Assembly: GCA_036501535.1 (NCBI GenBank)
Contig: DASYAE010000237.1
Span: 124,001 to 188,000, forward strand
Length of the DNA: 64,000 nucleotides
Source of the DNA: DASYAE01 sp036501535
Lineage (GTDB): Bacteria > Actinomycetota > Actinomycetes > Streptomycetales > Catenulisporaceae
Reading direction: 5' to 3'
The position numbers and the translations under genes are program-made. The notes beneath the pieces were generated by a model. The model saw only the letters and a program-made list of their open reading frames with translations, searched no databases and was not told where the DNA came from. Shown in pieces: positions 35,800 to 44,393 of the stretch (the stretch's first letter is position 1; every line of letters begins with the position of its first letter).

Positions 35800-37349
35800 G
35801 TCCCACCGCGTTCCAGGACAGCGTCCATCAAGCCCAGCGGCGGCGCGCCGAGCTCGAACAGCGCGCTGTGGAAGCGGCGCAGGGAGAACTGCGCGCCCCA
35901 GCCGTGACGGGCGCGGGAGCGCAGGTCGCGGATGGCGAGCTTGCCCAGCGTGTACCGGCCGTATCCGGGATCGAACAGCGCGCGCCGGGCCTCGGACCGC
36001 GCTGCGCTTCCCACGAGATGCGTGTCCGCGGCGAACCTGCGCGCCGCGTCATCGACCGTCATCGCGCCGCTGTGCACCCCGATCGCGCAGGCCAGCCGGG
36101 TCACCCGGACCAGCGCCTCCAGGCACATGCCGATCGTGAAGCGGGGATCGCCGCCGCCGAAGCCCTCCTCGATGCAGAGCTCTTCCGCGTAGTGCGCCCA
36201 GCCCTCGACGAATCCGCTGCTCTGCAGTGCCTGCCGGACCGGCGACGCCACCCGTCGCATGGCCCTGCCGTGCGAGAAGTGGCCGGGCGCCACCTCGTGG
36301 AGGGTGATGGACGGCAGCGTGGTGGAGCTGAAGATCTCCAGCCATTCGTCGATGTCCTCGGCGGGCCAGTCCGGATCGGGCGGCGAGACGTGGTACCACG
36401 ACGGGCCCTCGGGTTCGCCCGGCGCCGCCAGCGTGACGAACGCCGTGCCCCAGCGCCGCGACTCCGGTGCGACGCCGACCCGCCATTCGCCGTCGTGATA
36501 CGGCACCAGATCGCGTTCCCGCGTGAAGTCGACGGCCCGCCGCGTCCAGAACCGCGCCGCGTCGACCACGCCGTCGGCCTCGGGATGGTCGCGGACCAGC
36601 GCGCGGCAGACATCGAAGGGACTGCGGGCCTCGGCGGCCTCGCCGTCCAGCGCGACCCGCCCGGTCGCCTCGGCGAGCATCGCCAGCAGCCGGTCCCGCT
36701 CCTCGTCGGCTTGCTTCATGAGTTGGTCGAGGTCGACGGCGAGCCCGTCGGCGCTCCCTATCAGCCGCGCGATCGCGTCGGCGCCGAGCGCCCCGTCGGG
36801 GTCTCCGTGCTCGGCCACGTGCTCGAGGTGCGCCACCAGCCGGGCCTGCGCGGCGATCGCGTCGGACGCCGCCTCCGTGTCGGCGGGAATGCCCTCGGCG
36901 AGGCCCCGGACCGAGCCGAGCAGTGCCTCGGCGACCGGCGCCGGCACCAGGTCGAGGGTCTGCACGGCCGTGTCCATCGCCTCGGGCCATCGGGCGAGGT
37001 GGCGGTCGCGGGCGGCGGCACGCTCGGCCGCCGGCGCGTACTCGCGGTCGTAGCAGGCGAGATCGAGCGCCGAGAGATGGATCAGAGGATTGCGGCGGTG
37101 CGCCTGCAGCTCGCCGTAGAACACCCGGAGGTGATCCTCGAACACCGCCAGGTGCACCTCGTCGTGCGGGTCGTCCAGCGGCTCCCCCCGGCCCAGCCGG
37201 GCCACGAGCGCTGCGATGGCCTCGCGCGAGTAGTCGGGCACGACGCCGTCGTACTCGTGCCTCCCGCCGTACTCGCGCACCGAGGGCACGGTCAGGTCGC
37301 AGGCGGCGCGGAGCCTCGGCGGCAGGTCGTCAGGCGTGCTGTTCGGCAT
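35796..37349 (-). CDS. DUF885 peptidase-like protein, 517 aa
   Basis: A full-length DUF885 family protein. It has the zinc-like motif HEVAPGHFSHG (HExxPGH), the downstream EGWAHYAEELC with its Glu/His, and RFTIGMCLEALVRVTRLACAIG and FDPGYGRYTLGKLAIRDL near the C-terminus. Family members are metal-dependent peptidase-like enzymes with few characterised cases. No signal peptide is visible, so a cytosolic role is likely. It is coupled to the A-PCP gene downstream (ATGA) and lies nine bases after the thioesterase stop. Within an NRPS operon it may trim or hydrolyse a peptide intermediate, or release product. Confidence 0.85.
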   Translation of the reverse strand: MPNSTPDDLPPRLRAACDLTVPSVREYGGRHEYDGVVPDYSREAIAALVARLGRGEPLDDPHDEVHLAVFEDHLRVFYGELQAHRRNPLIHLSALDLACYDREYAPAAERAAARDRHLARWPEAMDTAVQTLDLVPAPVAEALLGSVRGLAEGIPADTEAASDAIAAQARLVAHLEHVAEHGDPDGALGADAIARLIGSADGLAVDLDQLMKQADEERDRLLAMLAEATGRVALDGEAAEARSPFDVCRALVRDHPEADGVVDAARFWTRRAVDFTRERDLVPYHDGEWRVGVAPESRRWGTAFVTLAAPGEPEGPSWYHVSPPDPDWPAEDIDEWLEIFSSTTLPSITLHEVAPGHFSHGRAMRRVASPVRQALQSSGFVEGWAHYAEELCIEEGFGGGDPRFTIGMCLEALVRVTRLACAIGVHSGAMTVDDAARRFAADTHLVGSAARSEARRALFDPGYGRYTLGKLAIRDLRSRARHGWGAQFSLRRFHSALFELGAPPLGLMDAVLERGGT

Positions 37350-37357
37350 CGTGCTGT

Positions 37358-38107
37358 TCAGTCCTTTCCTGCTTCGAGGGTCCGCGAGAGCTCGTCGACG
37401 ACCGCGCGCAGCACCGGTTCCCCGGCCTCGCGCACGAGAAAGTGACCGCCCGTCAGGACACGCACGTCGGTCGCGGCGGAACTGCGGTCGCGCCAACGCT
37501 CGGCCGCGCGCGTGTCGCAGTCCGGGTCCGCGTCGCCGACCAGCACGGTCACCGGAGCGTCGATCCGGGCGTCCGGCGCGGCGTGGAACGCCTCGGCCCA
37601 CGCCACGTCCGCCCGCACCGCCGGCAGCACCAGCTCGAGAAGCTCGGGGTTCTGCAGCACCGCGTCCGGGATCCCGCCGAGCGCGCCGAGCCACGCGACC
37701 GAGTCGTCGGCGTAGGCGCGCGGCACCGGCTCGGTCGGCGGCGCGGCCGACCCCGAGACGATCAGGCGCACCGGCGGCCTGCCGAGCGCTTCCAGCCGCC
37801 GCGCCACGTCGAACGCCAGCCACGCGCCCATGCTCACGCCGAGCAGCGCGAACGGCCGGTCCGCCGCCTCCAGGACGGCCTCGGCGAGCGCGGCCCGGTC
37901 GATCACCGGCGGTTCGGCCAGCCGGCTCTCGCGGCCGGGCAGCTGGACGACCAGCGCCTCGACGTCCGGCGGCAGGCGGCGCGCCCAGTCGTGGTAGTGC
38001 GACGCGCCGCCCCCGGCGTGGGGGAAGCAGACGAGACGCAGCGCGGCGTCCGCCCGGGGCTGGAAGACCACCAGGTGCGCATTGAGGTGATGAGCCGTCG
38101 TCGGCAT
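37358..38107 (-). CDS. Type II thioesterase, 249 aa
   Basis: An alpha/beta hydrolase of the editing TEII class: LRLVCFPHAGGGASHYHDWA at the N-terminus, the nucleophile elbow GVSMGAWL with Ser92, Asp in VGDADPDCD, and the catalytic His in TGGHFLV. It hydrolyses misloaded or stalled acyl groups from carrier domains. It is the first gene of the minus arm (GAGGA about seven bases before the ATG) and is preceded by the bidirectional control region. It is the only thioesterase in the cluster; none is fused to an NRPS. Confidence 0.92.
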   Translation of the reverse strand: MPTTAHHLNAHLVVFQPRADAALRLVCFPHAGGGASHYHDWARRLPPDVEALVVQLPGRESRLAEPPVIDRAALAEAVLEAADRPFALLGVSMGAWLAFDVARRLEALGRPPVRLIVSGSAAPPTEPVPRAYADDSVAWLGALGGIPDAVLQNPELLELVLPAVRADVAWAEAFHAAPDARIDAPVTVLVGDADPDCDTRAAERWRDRSSAATDVRVLTGGHFLVREAGEPVLRAVVDELSRTLEAGKD

Positions 38108-38139
38108 GACTGTCCTCGCACGGTCGGCTGAAGCATGCG

Positions 38140-38157
38140 TTCGATACCAGCATCGAA
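38140..38157. promoter_or_regulatory. Inverted repeat TTCGAT-N6-ATCGAA
   Basis: A perfect 6-bp inverted repeat with a 6-bp spacer, 33-50 bp upstream of the thioesterase start. The half-sites resemble the GTTCGA core of StrR operators, but the spacing is shorter than the StrR consensus as I know it. A regulator site is inferred, not proven. Confidence 0.45.
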
Positions 38158-38200
38158 AGTCCGCTCGACCCGGGCTGGAGACCGGCTGGAATGATTTGCT

Positions 38201-38217
38201 GGAATTGCCGGAATTCC
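38201..38217. promoter_or_regulatory. Inverted repeat GGAATT-N5-AATTCC
   Basis: A perfect 6-bp inverted repeat in the control region between the two arms. It is unusually AT-rich for this genome, which makes chance occurrence less likely. No regulator is assigned. Confidence 0.4.
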
Positions 38218-38547
38218 CTCGGCGGGCGGGCCGGCGAGATCGGGTACAGGCCCTGTCCAAATCCGTTATGAAACTGCTGGAGAATCACTGCAGATTTCGT
38301 GCCGAACGCCTCGAGGGCGGCTCTCCGGGTGTTGACCGGCATTTCTCGCGGCGATAACTTCGCCTCATCAATTCTGAATTCTCGCTTTTCTGCGGGCGGT
38401 GATTCACGCCCGCTTCATTTCTCGACGCGCATTCCCCGGGGATGTGCGTGCGGTGAGTCCGGCTTCCGACGGCGTGACCGGCCCGGAGCCGGCCGGCGGC
38501 ACCTGGCGAGGCCGGTCGGACCTGATCAAAGGGGCAGGAGGATTGCC

Positions 38548-39609
38548 TTGACGGATGATCTCTACGGGTTCACCGTGCGAGACGGGGTTCCCTATCTGGT
38601 GCTCTCGCCGGGCGAGGCGGCCGAGATCGACGACGTCGTCTCGGCGGCGGGTGCCGCCGCGTCCGGTCCGTACGAGGACGAATTCCACCGGCTCGCCGCC
38701 CTCACGCGGCTGCTGCCCGCCCGCGTCTTCGACGCCGTGCAGCGGTTCCGGGTGACCGGGAAGCCCTACGGCGGCTTCGTGCTGAGCGGCCTGGCGCTCG
38801 ACGAGGCGAGGCTCGGCCCGACGCCGTCCGCCTACGCCTACGAGGCCCCGGCGCCCGCGGTCAAGGCCGCCGACATCCTGCTCCTGCTCCTGGGGTCCCT
38901 GCTCGGCCACCCGTTCTCGTTCGCCACGCAGCAGCGCGGCCGGCTGGTCCTCGACGTGTTCCCGGTGCGGGGCCACGAGGAGCAGCAGCTCGGCTCGAGC
39001 TCCACGGTCGACCTGGAATGGCACAACGAGGACGCGTTCCACACGCACCGCGCGGACTGGATCATGCTGCTGTGCCTGCGTAATCCGTACGGCGCGGCCA
39101 CGACCTTCGCTCCGGCGCACGATCTGGACGTGCCCGAGCCGAGCCGCCGCACGCTGTTCGAGAAGCGGTTCGTCATCTTCCCGGACGAGTCGCACAGCGC
39201 CGCGTTCAACGAGAAGACCACCGGCATCGAGGACGGCAGCGAGTTCACCGAGGCGTTCCGGAAGGTGGCCGAGCTCGGCGCCGGGCGCAAGTTCATCTCG
39301 ATCCTGAGCGGCGACCCCGCGGCGCCGTTCATCCGCATGGATCAGGCGTTCATCCAGCGCGAGCTCGATCCGCAGGCGGACGGCGCGCTCGACGACATCG
39401 CCGCGGCCGTGGAGAAGCGGCTGGTCGACGTCGTGCTCGACCCGGGCGACGTGCTCGTCATCGACAACAAGCGGGCCGTGCACGGCAGGCGTCCCTTCGT
39501 CGCCAGGTACGACGGCTCCGACCGCTGGCTGAAGCGGGCGAACCTGACATCCGACCTGCGCGGCTCCGAAGGCATGAGGTCGGGGGCGCACGGGCGGGCC
39601 ATCGCCTGA
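38548..39609 (+). CDS. VioC/AsnO-like Fe(II)/2-oxoglutarate oxygenase, 353 aa
   Basis: A TauD/clavaminate-synthase-like oxygenase. The facial triad is His159 and Glu161 in LEWHNEDAFH and distal His312 in DNKRAVHGRRPF; the following RYDGSDRWLKR contains the 2OG-binding Arg region. This arrangement is that of free-amino-acid beta-hydroxylases such as VioC (Arg) and AsnO (Asn). It probably makes a hydroxylated precursor residue, perhaps a basic one. The start is a TTG at 38548 with AGGAGG six bases upstream; no ATG fits the conserved N-terminus. It is the first gene of the plus arm. Confidence 0.87.
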   Translation: MTDDLYGFTVRDGVPYLVLSPGEAAEIDDVVSAAGAAASGPYEDEFHRLAALTRLLPARVFDAVQRFRVTGKPYGGFVLSGLALDEARLGPTPSAYAYEAPAPAVKAADILLLLLGSLLGHPFSFATQQRGRLVLDVFPVRGHEEQQLGSSSTVDLEWHNEDAFHTHRADWIMLLCLRNPYGAATTFAPAHDLDVPEPSRRTLFEKRFVIFPDESHSAAFNEKTTGIEDGSEFTEAFRKVAELGAGRKFISILSGDPAAPFIRMDQAFIQRELDPQADGALDDIAAAVEKRLVDVVLDPGDVLVIDNKRAVHGRRPFVARYDGSDRWLKRANLTSDLRGSEGMRSGAHGRAIA

Positions 39610-39625
39610 TTGAGGGGTCTGTCTC

Positions 39626-40876
39626 ATGATCGAGTGCGAGACCGCGCCGGCGGCCACCTCGCCGCCGCGCCACGACCGGGTGTTCGCCGGGTTCTGGACC
39701 GCGCGCGCGGTGTCGCTGCTCGGCGACGGGGTCGCGTCGACCGCGCTGGTGCTGCTCGTCGGCGGCCGCGACGGCCCCGGCGGCGTGGCGGTGCTGCTCC
39801 TGGCCACCGCGGTGCCCCGGTTCTTCGGGCCGCTCGCCGGAGCCCTCGCCGACCGGTACGAGAGCCGGCGGCTGCTGCTGGCCGCCGAGGCGGCCCAGGC
39901 CGTGCTCTGGACCGCGGCCGCGGTCCTGCTCCCCGGCCTCAGCGTGCTGATTCCGCTGGTGCTGGCCGCCACGGCCTGCGCGACCGTGACGGTGAACGCC
40001 GGGCGGATCATCGTCGTGCGCGCGCTGCCCGAGGCCGACCTGCCGAAGGCCAACGCGTGGCTCGGCCTGGCGTTCAACCTGCGCATCCTCGGTGGCCCCC
40101 TGCTCGGCGGCCTGGCGACCGAGTTGTTCGGCGCGCGCGTCGCACTCGCCGCCAACGTCGCCACGTTCGTCGTCGGCGCCGTGGTGCTGGCCCGCCTTCC
40201 CCGGTTCGAGCCGGCCCGGCGCGGCGCCGCCGGCATGGCGGGACTGTTCGCCGACACCCGCGCGGGCCTCGCCTTCGCGCGGCGCGACCCGCTGGTGCGC
40301 GGCGTCTCGCTGCTGCTGCTCGGCGGGGTCATGTTCGGCTCGCTGGACAACGTCGCGCTGGTCTTCCTCGCCCGGGACGACCTGCACGCCAGCGCGTTCG
40401 GCTACGGCGCGCTGGCGGCCGCGTTCGGCGCCGCCATGATCGCCGTCTCGCTCTGGTTGACCCGCGGCGCCGGCCGGTTCTCCGCCGAGTCGCTCTTCCT
40501 CGGCGGCTGGGTCGCCGCCGGCGCCGGCCTCGTGCTGACCGGCATCGCGCCGCTGCTCGGCCTGGCCATGGCGGCGCAGGTGGTGGCCGGGGCCGGCAAC
40601 GGCGCCGCCTCCATCGGCGAGGAGGTGCTGCTCCAGCGTGGCGTGCCTGCGGCGATGCTCGGCCGCATGGGCGGCCTGCTCTCCTCGGCGGCGTTCCTCG
40701 GCAGCGTCGTGGCGTATGCGTTGGGCGGGCTGCTGGTGGCGGTGCTCTCTCCGCGGCCGGTTTTCGTCATCGCGGGAACCGGGCTGCTGCTGGTCACCGC
40801 GCTCTGCGCGCGCAACGTCCGCGGCGCCGGCCTCGGCGTCGTCGTCGATCCCGTCGCCATGGCCGAGGAGGCGTGA
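39626..40876 (+). CDS. MFS exporter, 416 aa
   Basis: A major facilitator protein with about 12 hydrophobic segments. Loop 2-3 has FFGPLAGALADRYESRR, the MFS motif A variant. The fold matches DHA3-type (MefA/multidrug) exporters: FWTARAVSLLGDGVASTALVLLV at the start, then GRMGGLLSSAAFLGSVVAYALGG near the end. It likely exports the peptide product or provides self-resistance. It starts 16 bp after the oxygenase and overlaps the next gene by one base (TGATG). Confidence 0.9.
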   Translation: MIECETAPAATSPPRHDRVFAGFWTARAVSLLGDGVASTALVLLVGGRDGPGGVAVLLLATAVPRFFGPLAGALADRYESRRLLLAAEAAQAVLWTAAAVLLPGLSVLIPLVLAATACATVTVNAGRIIVVRALPEADLPKANAWLGLAFNLRILGGPLLGGLATELFGARVALAANVATFVVGAVVLARLPRFEPARRGAAGMAGLFADTRAGLAFARRDPLVRGVSLLLLGGVMFGSLDNVALVFLARDDLHASAFGYGALAAAFGAAMIAVSLWLTRGAGRFSAESLFLGGWVAAGAGLVLTGIAPLLGLAMAAQVVAGAGNGAASIGEEVLLQRGVPAAMLGRMGGLLSSAAFLGSVVAYALGGLLVAVLSPRPVFVIAGTGLLLVTALCARNVRGAGLGVVVDPVAMAEEA

Positions 40877-42489
40877 TGAGCGCAAGGCCGAAGTACCTGT
40901 CACCGGCGGTGGTCCCGCAGCCCCTGATACACCGCTGGTACGCCTGGCCGCACCTGCTGAGCCCGCACACCGCGGCGTTCAACCTGCGCGACCGGCAGCT
41001 GGAGATCCTGCGCAGCTACGTGCGCGCGCCCCAGACGCACGCGAAGGCGTTGGCCAAGCCCGGGATGTACGGCGGCCCGTTTCTCAATCCGTACGGCGCG
41101 CCGGTCGAAGCAGTGCAGCAACTGCTCGACCGGACGGTCGCGGACGCCGCGCCGCTGCTGCGGTTCGCCGACGAGATCGACGAGGCGCGGCGCATGCTGC
41201 GCGAGAAGGCCTCCGGCCGCTCCCTCGCGCCGTGGTACCCGCGGCTCGGCGCGTCGCTGCGCGGTTTCGTCGAACTCGTCTACGACCCGGGCGACCGTGC
41301 GCACCTGCGCTTCTTCGAGCCGCTGCTGTACCGCTCGGCGCTGTACGACCGGTCCGCGCAGACCGTCTCGCTGCTGCCGGCGCCCAGGCTCGACCAGCCC
41401 TTCATCTTCAGCAGCCCGGTGCTGCCGGACCCGGACCGGGTGGACCTGGCGACGCCGTTCGACTCGCCCGACCTGGACGCGCTGCACGCCGCCCGGCACG
41501 ATCCGGCGGACCCCTGGGAACTGGCCGGCCGGCTCGGCGTGCGCGAAGAGGACCTGACCCGCTTCCTCGAGCTGTTCACCGACGAGCCGCCGCGCCCGCA
41601 CCAGCCGGTGGCCTCGGGCGTGCGGGTGCGGTTCTTCGGCCACGCCTGCGTGCTGATCGAGTCCGAGTCGCACTCGGTCCTGCTCGATCCGCTCATCGGC
41701 TACGAGCGCGACGGCCACGACCACTTCACCGCCGACGACCTGCCGCCCCGCATCGACGCGCTGGTGCTCAGCCACGCCCACCCCGACCACGTGTCGGTGG
41801 AGACGCTGCTGCGCCTGAGGCACCGGGTCGGCGTCGCGGTGGTGCCGCAGGACTCCCACGGCGGTCTGGCCGATCCGGGCCTCGGCCCGCTGCTCACGGC
41901 GCTGGGCTACCGCGACGTGCGGCGGCTGGGGGAACTGGAGTCGGCGGACTTCGGCGGCGGCGTGTCCGTCACGGCGCTGCCGTTCCTCGGCGAGCACGCC
42001 GACCTCGACATCCGCTCCAAGATGGTGCCGCTCGTCCGGTTCGGCGATCGCTCCTTCCTGTTCGCCACCGACACCACCCTGCTCGAACCGGAGCTGTTCC
42101 ACCGGCTCGGCGACGCGATCCCTCCGGTCGACGCGCTGTTCATCGGGTTGGAGTCGGTCGGAGCGCCGCTGTCGTGGCTCTACGGCCCGCTGCTGGAGCA
42201 GCGGCCGAGCCGCGAGATCGACCAGGAGCGGCGGGTGAACGGCTCGGACGCGGCCGGGGCCGTCGAGATCGCCCGGCTGGTGCGGGCGCGAAGGATCTAC
42301 GCCTACGCCATGGGCTTCGAGCCCTGGCTCCGGCACCTGACCGGCTCCGCGTTCGACCCGGACTCCGAGCAGATGCGCCAGGTCAACCTACTGCTGGGGA
42401 CCTGCGCCGAGGGCGGGCTGCCGGCCCGACTTCTATACCGCCGCGCCGAGCTGCGCTTCACCGCCGACGGCGTTACCGAGGAGGAGTGA
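40876..42489 (+). CDS. CmlA-like diiron MBL-fold beta-hydroxylase, 537 aa
   Basis: A long (about 250 residues) N-terminal domain, PLIHRWYAWPHLLSPHTAAF, is followed by a metallo-beta-lactamase fold with LSHAHPDHVSVET. His300, His302, Asp304 and His305 give the HxHxDH motif; Glu373 (LGEHADLD) and Asp399 (ATDTT) follow at the spacing of CmlA ligands (from memory His305/307, Asp309, His310, Glu377, Asp403). CmlA-type enzymes beta-hydroxylate amino acids tethered to an NRPS carrier domain. A substrate on one of the A-PCP proteins is likely. An ordinary hydrolase is less likely because of the N-terminal domain and the gene context. Confidence 0.82.
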   Translation: MSARPKYLSPAVVPQPLIHRWYAWPHLLSPHTAAFNLRDRQLEILRSYVRAPQTHAKALAKPGMYGGPFLNPYGAPVEAVQQLLDRTVADAAPLLRFADEIDEARRMLREKASGRSLAPWYPRLGASLRGFVELVYDPGDRAHLRFFEPLLYRSALYDRSAQTVSLLPAPRLDQPFIFSSPVLPDPDRVDLATPFDSPDLDALHAARHDPADPWELAGRLGVREEDLTRFLELFTDEPPRPHQPVASGVRVRFFGHACVLIESESHSVLLDPLIGYERDGHDHFTADDLPPRIDALVLSHAHPDHVSVETLLRLRHRVGVAVVPQDSHGGLADPGLGPLLTALGYRDVRRLGELESADFGGGVSVTALPFLGEHADLDIRSKMVPLVRFGDRSFLFATDTTLLEPELFHRLGDAIPPVDALFIGLESVGAPLSWLYGPLLEQRPSREIDQERRVNGSDAAGAVEIARLVRARRIYAYAMGFEPWLRHLTGSAFDPDSEQMRQVNLLLGTCAEGGLPARLLYRRAELRFTADGVTEEE

Positions 42490-42494
42490 GCACA

Positions 42495-44393
42495 GTGATT
42501 CAGCGGGAAGCCGCAGCGCACGACGCGGCCACGGACCGGCCGCAACGGCGCCGGGTCTATTCGTCCATGATCAGCCGCTTCGGCTATCTACCGCTCGTCT
42601 GGGGCTGCCTGCGGGCGTATTTGGAGATGGAACCGGATCTGCTCGGCGAGTACGAGATCGCCGAGCCGTTCTTCCTGCCCGAGCAGATCCCGGGCATGGT
42701 GGACCGGCTCGAGGATCCCGCCGTCTTCGCAGCCTCCTGCTACCTGTGGAACTTCCGCCGGCAGATGATGCTCTGCCAGGAGGTCAAGCAGCGCTTTCCG
42801 GACGCGGTGACGGTGGCCGGCGGCCCGCACGTGCCGGACAACGCGACGGGCTTCTTCGACGAGCACCCCTACGTCGACTTCCTGATCCACAAGGAGGGCG
42901 AGCGCCCGTTCGCCGCCCTGCTGCGCGCGCTGCTCTCCGACGAGCCCGACTTCACCGCCGTGCCGTCGCTGACCTGGCGGGACGCCGCGGGGGAGATGCA
43001 CACCAACCCGCTCGGCGGCCAGCTGCCGCGGGAGATCCCGGTGGCCAGCCCCTGGCTCACCGGGCTGCTCGAACCCTCGATCGAGCTGGCCCGCGGGGCC
43101 GGCTACCGCGTCGTGGCGCCCTGGGAGACCAACCGCGGCTGCCCCTACAGCTGCACGTTCTGCGACTGGGGCTCGAACACCATGTCGAAGGTCCGCCTCT
43201 ACGACGAGGGGCGGCTGCACTCCGAGATCGACTACTTCGCCGACCGCCGGGTCGACGCGATCCTGTGCTGCGACGCGAACTTCGGCATCCTGGCGCGCGA
43301 CCAGGGCCTCGCCGAGCACGTCGTCGCGCGCCGCGCCGCCGACGGCTACCCGGGCAAGTTCGCCACCAGCTTCGCGAAGAACGCCACCACCCGGGTCTTC
43401 GAGATCGGCAAGATGTTCGCCGGCGTCGGGCTCAGCGACCGCGCGGTGCTCGCCATGCAGAGCGGGTCGAGCACCGTGCTGGAGCAGGTGAAGCGCTCGA
43501 ACATGCCGGCCGAGCGGTACGAGCAGCTCGCCGCCAGTTTCCAGGACTCCGGCGTCGAGGCCAACACCGAGGTGATCCTCGGCCTGCCGAGCGAGACCCG
43601 GGAGACCTTCGTCGCAGGGCTCTGCCGCATGCTCGACATCGGCATCCACGGGCACATCTCGGTCTACGAGTGCGTCCTGCTGCCGAACAGCGAGCTGAGC
43701 AACCCGCTCTCGCGCGAGCGGTACCAGCTGGAGACCGTCCACCGCTCCTACCTGCTCGACGACGTCGAGCGGGTCGAGCTCGTGGTGGCCCACTCGACGA
43801 TGACCAGGGACGACTGGAAGTACATGTACCTGTTCGGCACCACGATCCAGGCGCTGCACAACAAGGGCCTGACCTCGTCGGTGGCGCGGTACCTGCGGCG
43901 CGAGGGCGCCTGCACCTACGAGGAGTTCTACCGGCCGCTGCTGGACCGGGCGCTGGCCACCCGCGAGGGCGTGTTCGCCCGGTCGCTGGAGCGCGTCGAC
44001 AAGCTGCTCGGCGACTACCTCGTCGACGACTCGATCCCCAACGAGGGCAAGGTCCTCAGCCAGCCGGACATGGCCGAGTGGGTGCGTGCACTGATGCCCG
44101 ACAAGGAGGGCTGGCTGCCCTACGAGTGGTGCTGGGCCCACGTGCAGACCGAGCTCGACCGGTTCCACCTCGAGCTGCGCGAGCATCTGGCGTCGCTCGG
44201 CGTGTCGGTCGACCGGCGACTCGAGGACCTGCTGCAGTACCAGCGCGACAGCGTGTTCACGCTCACCGACACCAAGTCCCGGTTCGCACTGTTCGACCAC
44301 GACTGGCCGAACTACTTCGAGCGCGATGACGCTCCGCTCGTGGAGGTTCCGACGCCGGTGCGCTTCTCGCCGCACCACGGACGCAGACGATGA
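42495..44393 (+). CDS. Cobalamin-binding radical SAM enzyme, 632 aa
   Basis: The N-terminal region (about 20-180) has the B12-binding-type fold with AVTVAGGPHVPDNATGF and a CYLWNFRRQ strand. The radical SAM core carries ETNRGCPYSCTFCDWGSNT with Cys216, Cys220 and Cys223 (CxxxCxxC). C-terminal helices of unknown role follow. B12-dependent class B radical SAM enzymes commonly methylate unactivated carbons but can also do rearrangements or epimerisation. The GTG at 42495 has AGGAGGAG eight bases upstream; a GTG at 42486 is possible. It overlaps the stand-alone A gene by 4 bp (ATGA), so the two are coupled. Confidence 0.88.
   Translation: MIQREAAAHDAATDRPQRRRVYSSMISRFGYLPLVWGCLRAYLEMEPDLLGEYEIAEPFFLPEQIPGMVDRLEDPAVFAASCYLWNFRRQMMLCQEVKQRFPDAVTVAGGPHVPDNATGFFDEHPYVDFLIHKEGERPFAALLRALLSDEPDFTAVPSLTWRDAAGEMHTNPLGGQLPREIPVASPWLTGLLEPSIELARGAGYRVVAPWETNRGCPYSCTFCDWGSNTMSKVRLYDEGRLHSEIDYFADRRVDAILCCDANFGILARDQGLAEHVVARRAADGYPGKFATSFAKNATTRVFEIGKMFAGVGLSDRAVLAMQSGSSTVLEQVKRSNMPAERYEQLAASFQDSGVEANTEVILGLPSETRETFVAGLCRMLDIGIHGHISVYECVLLPNSELSNPLSRERYQLETVHRSYLLDDVERVELVVAHSTMTRDDWKYMYLFGTTIQALHNKGLTSSVARYLRREGACTYEEFYRPLLDRALATREGVFARSLERVDKLLGDYLVDDSIPNEGKVLSQPDMAEWVRALMPDKEGWLPYEWCWAHVQTELDRFHLELREHLASLGVSVDRRLEDLLQYQRDSVFTLTDTKSRFALFDHDWPNYFERDDAPLVEVPTPVRFSPHHGRRR

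Larger units (their letters stand above)
38108..38547. other. Bidirectional control region of the NRPS cluster
   Basis: A 440-bp gap between the thioesterase gene (minus) and the oxygenase gene (plus). It includes patches more AT-rich than the surroundings (for example 38351-38400). Two inverted repeats are visible and listed separately. Open frames here (for example 38106-38357) lack codon bias and an RBS. This is the only gap in the two arms large enough to control both. Confidence 0.7.

Noticed and set aside
38140..38157. Possible StrR operator
   Set aside because: Half-sites resemble GTTCGA, but the spacing is much shorter than the StrR consensus, so it is listed only as an unassigned inverted repeat.
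38106..38357. 83-codon frame in the bidirectional control region
   Set aside because: No RBS, poor codon bias and no recognisable domain; it overlaps the inverted repeats.
39610..42489. Single 959-codon frame spanning the MFS and CmlA-like genes
   Set aside because: The first 422 codons are an out-of-frame shadow of the MFS gene; the real gene starts at 40876.
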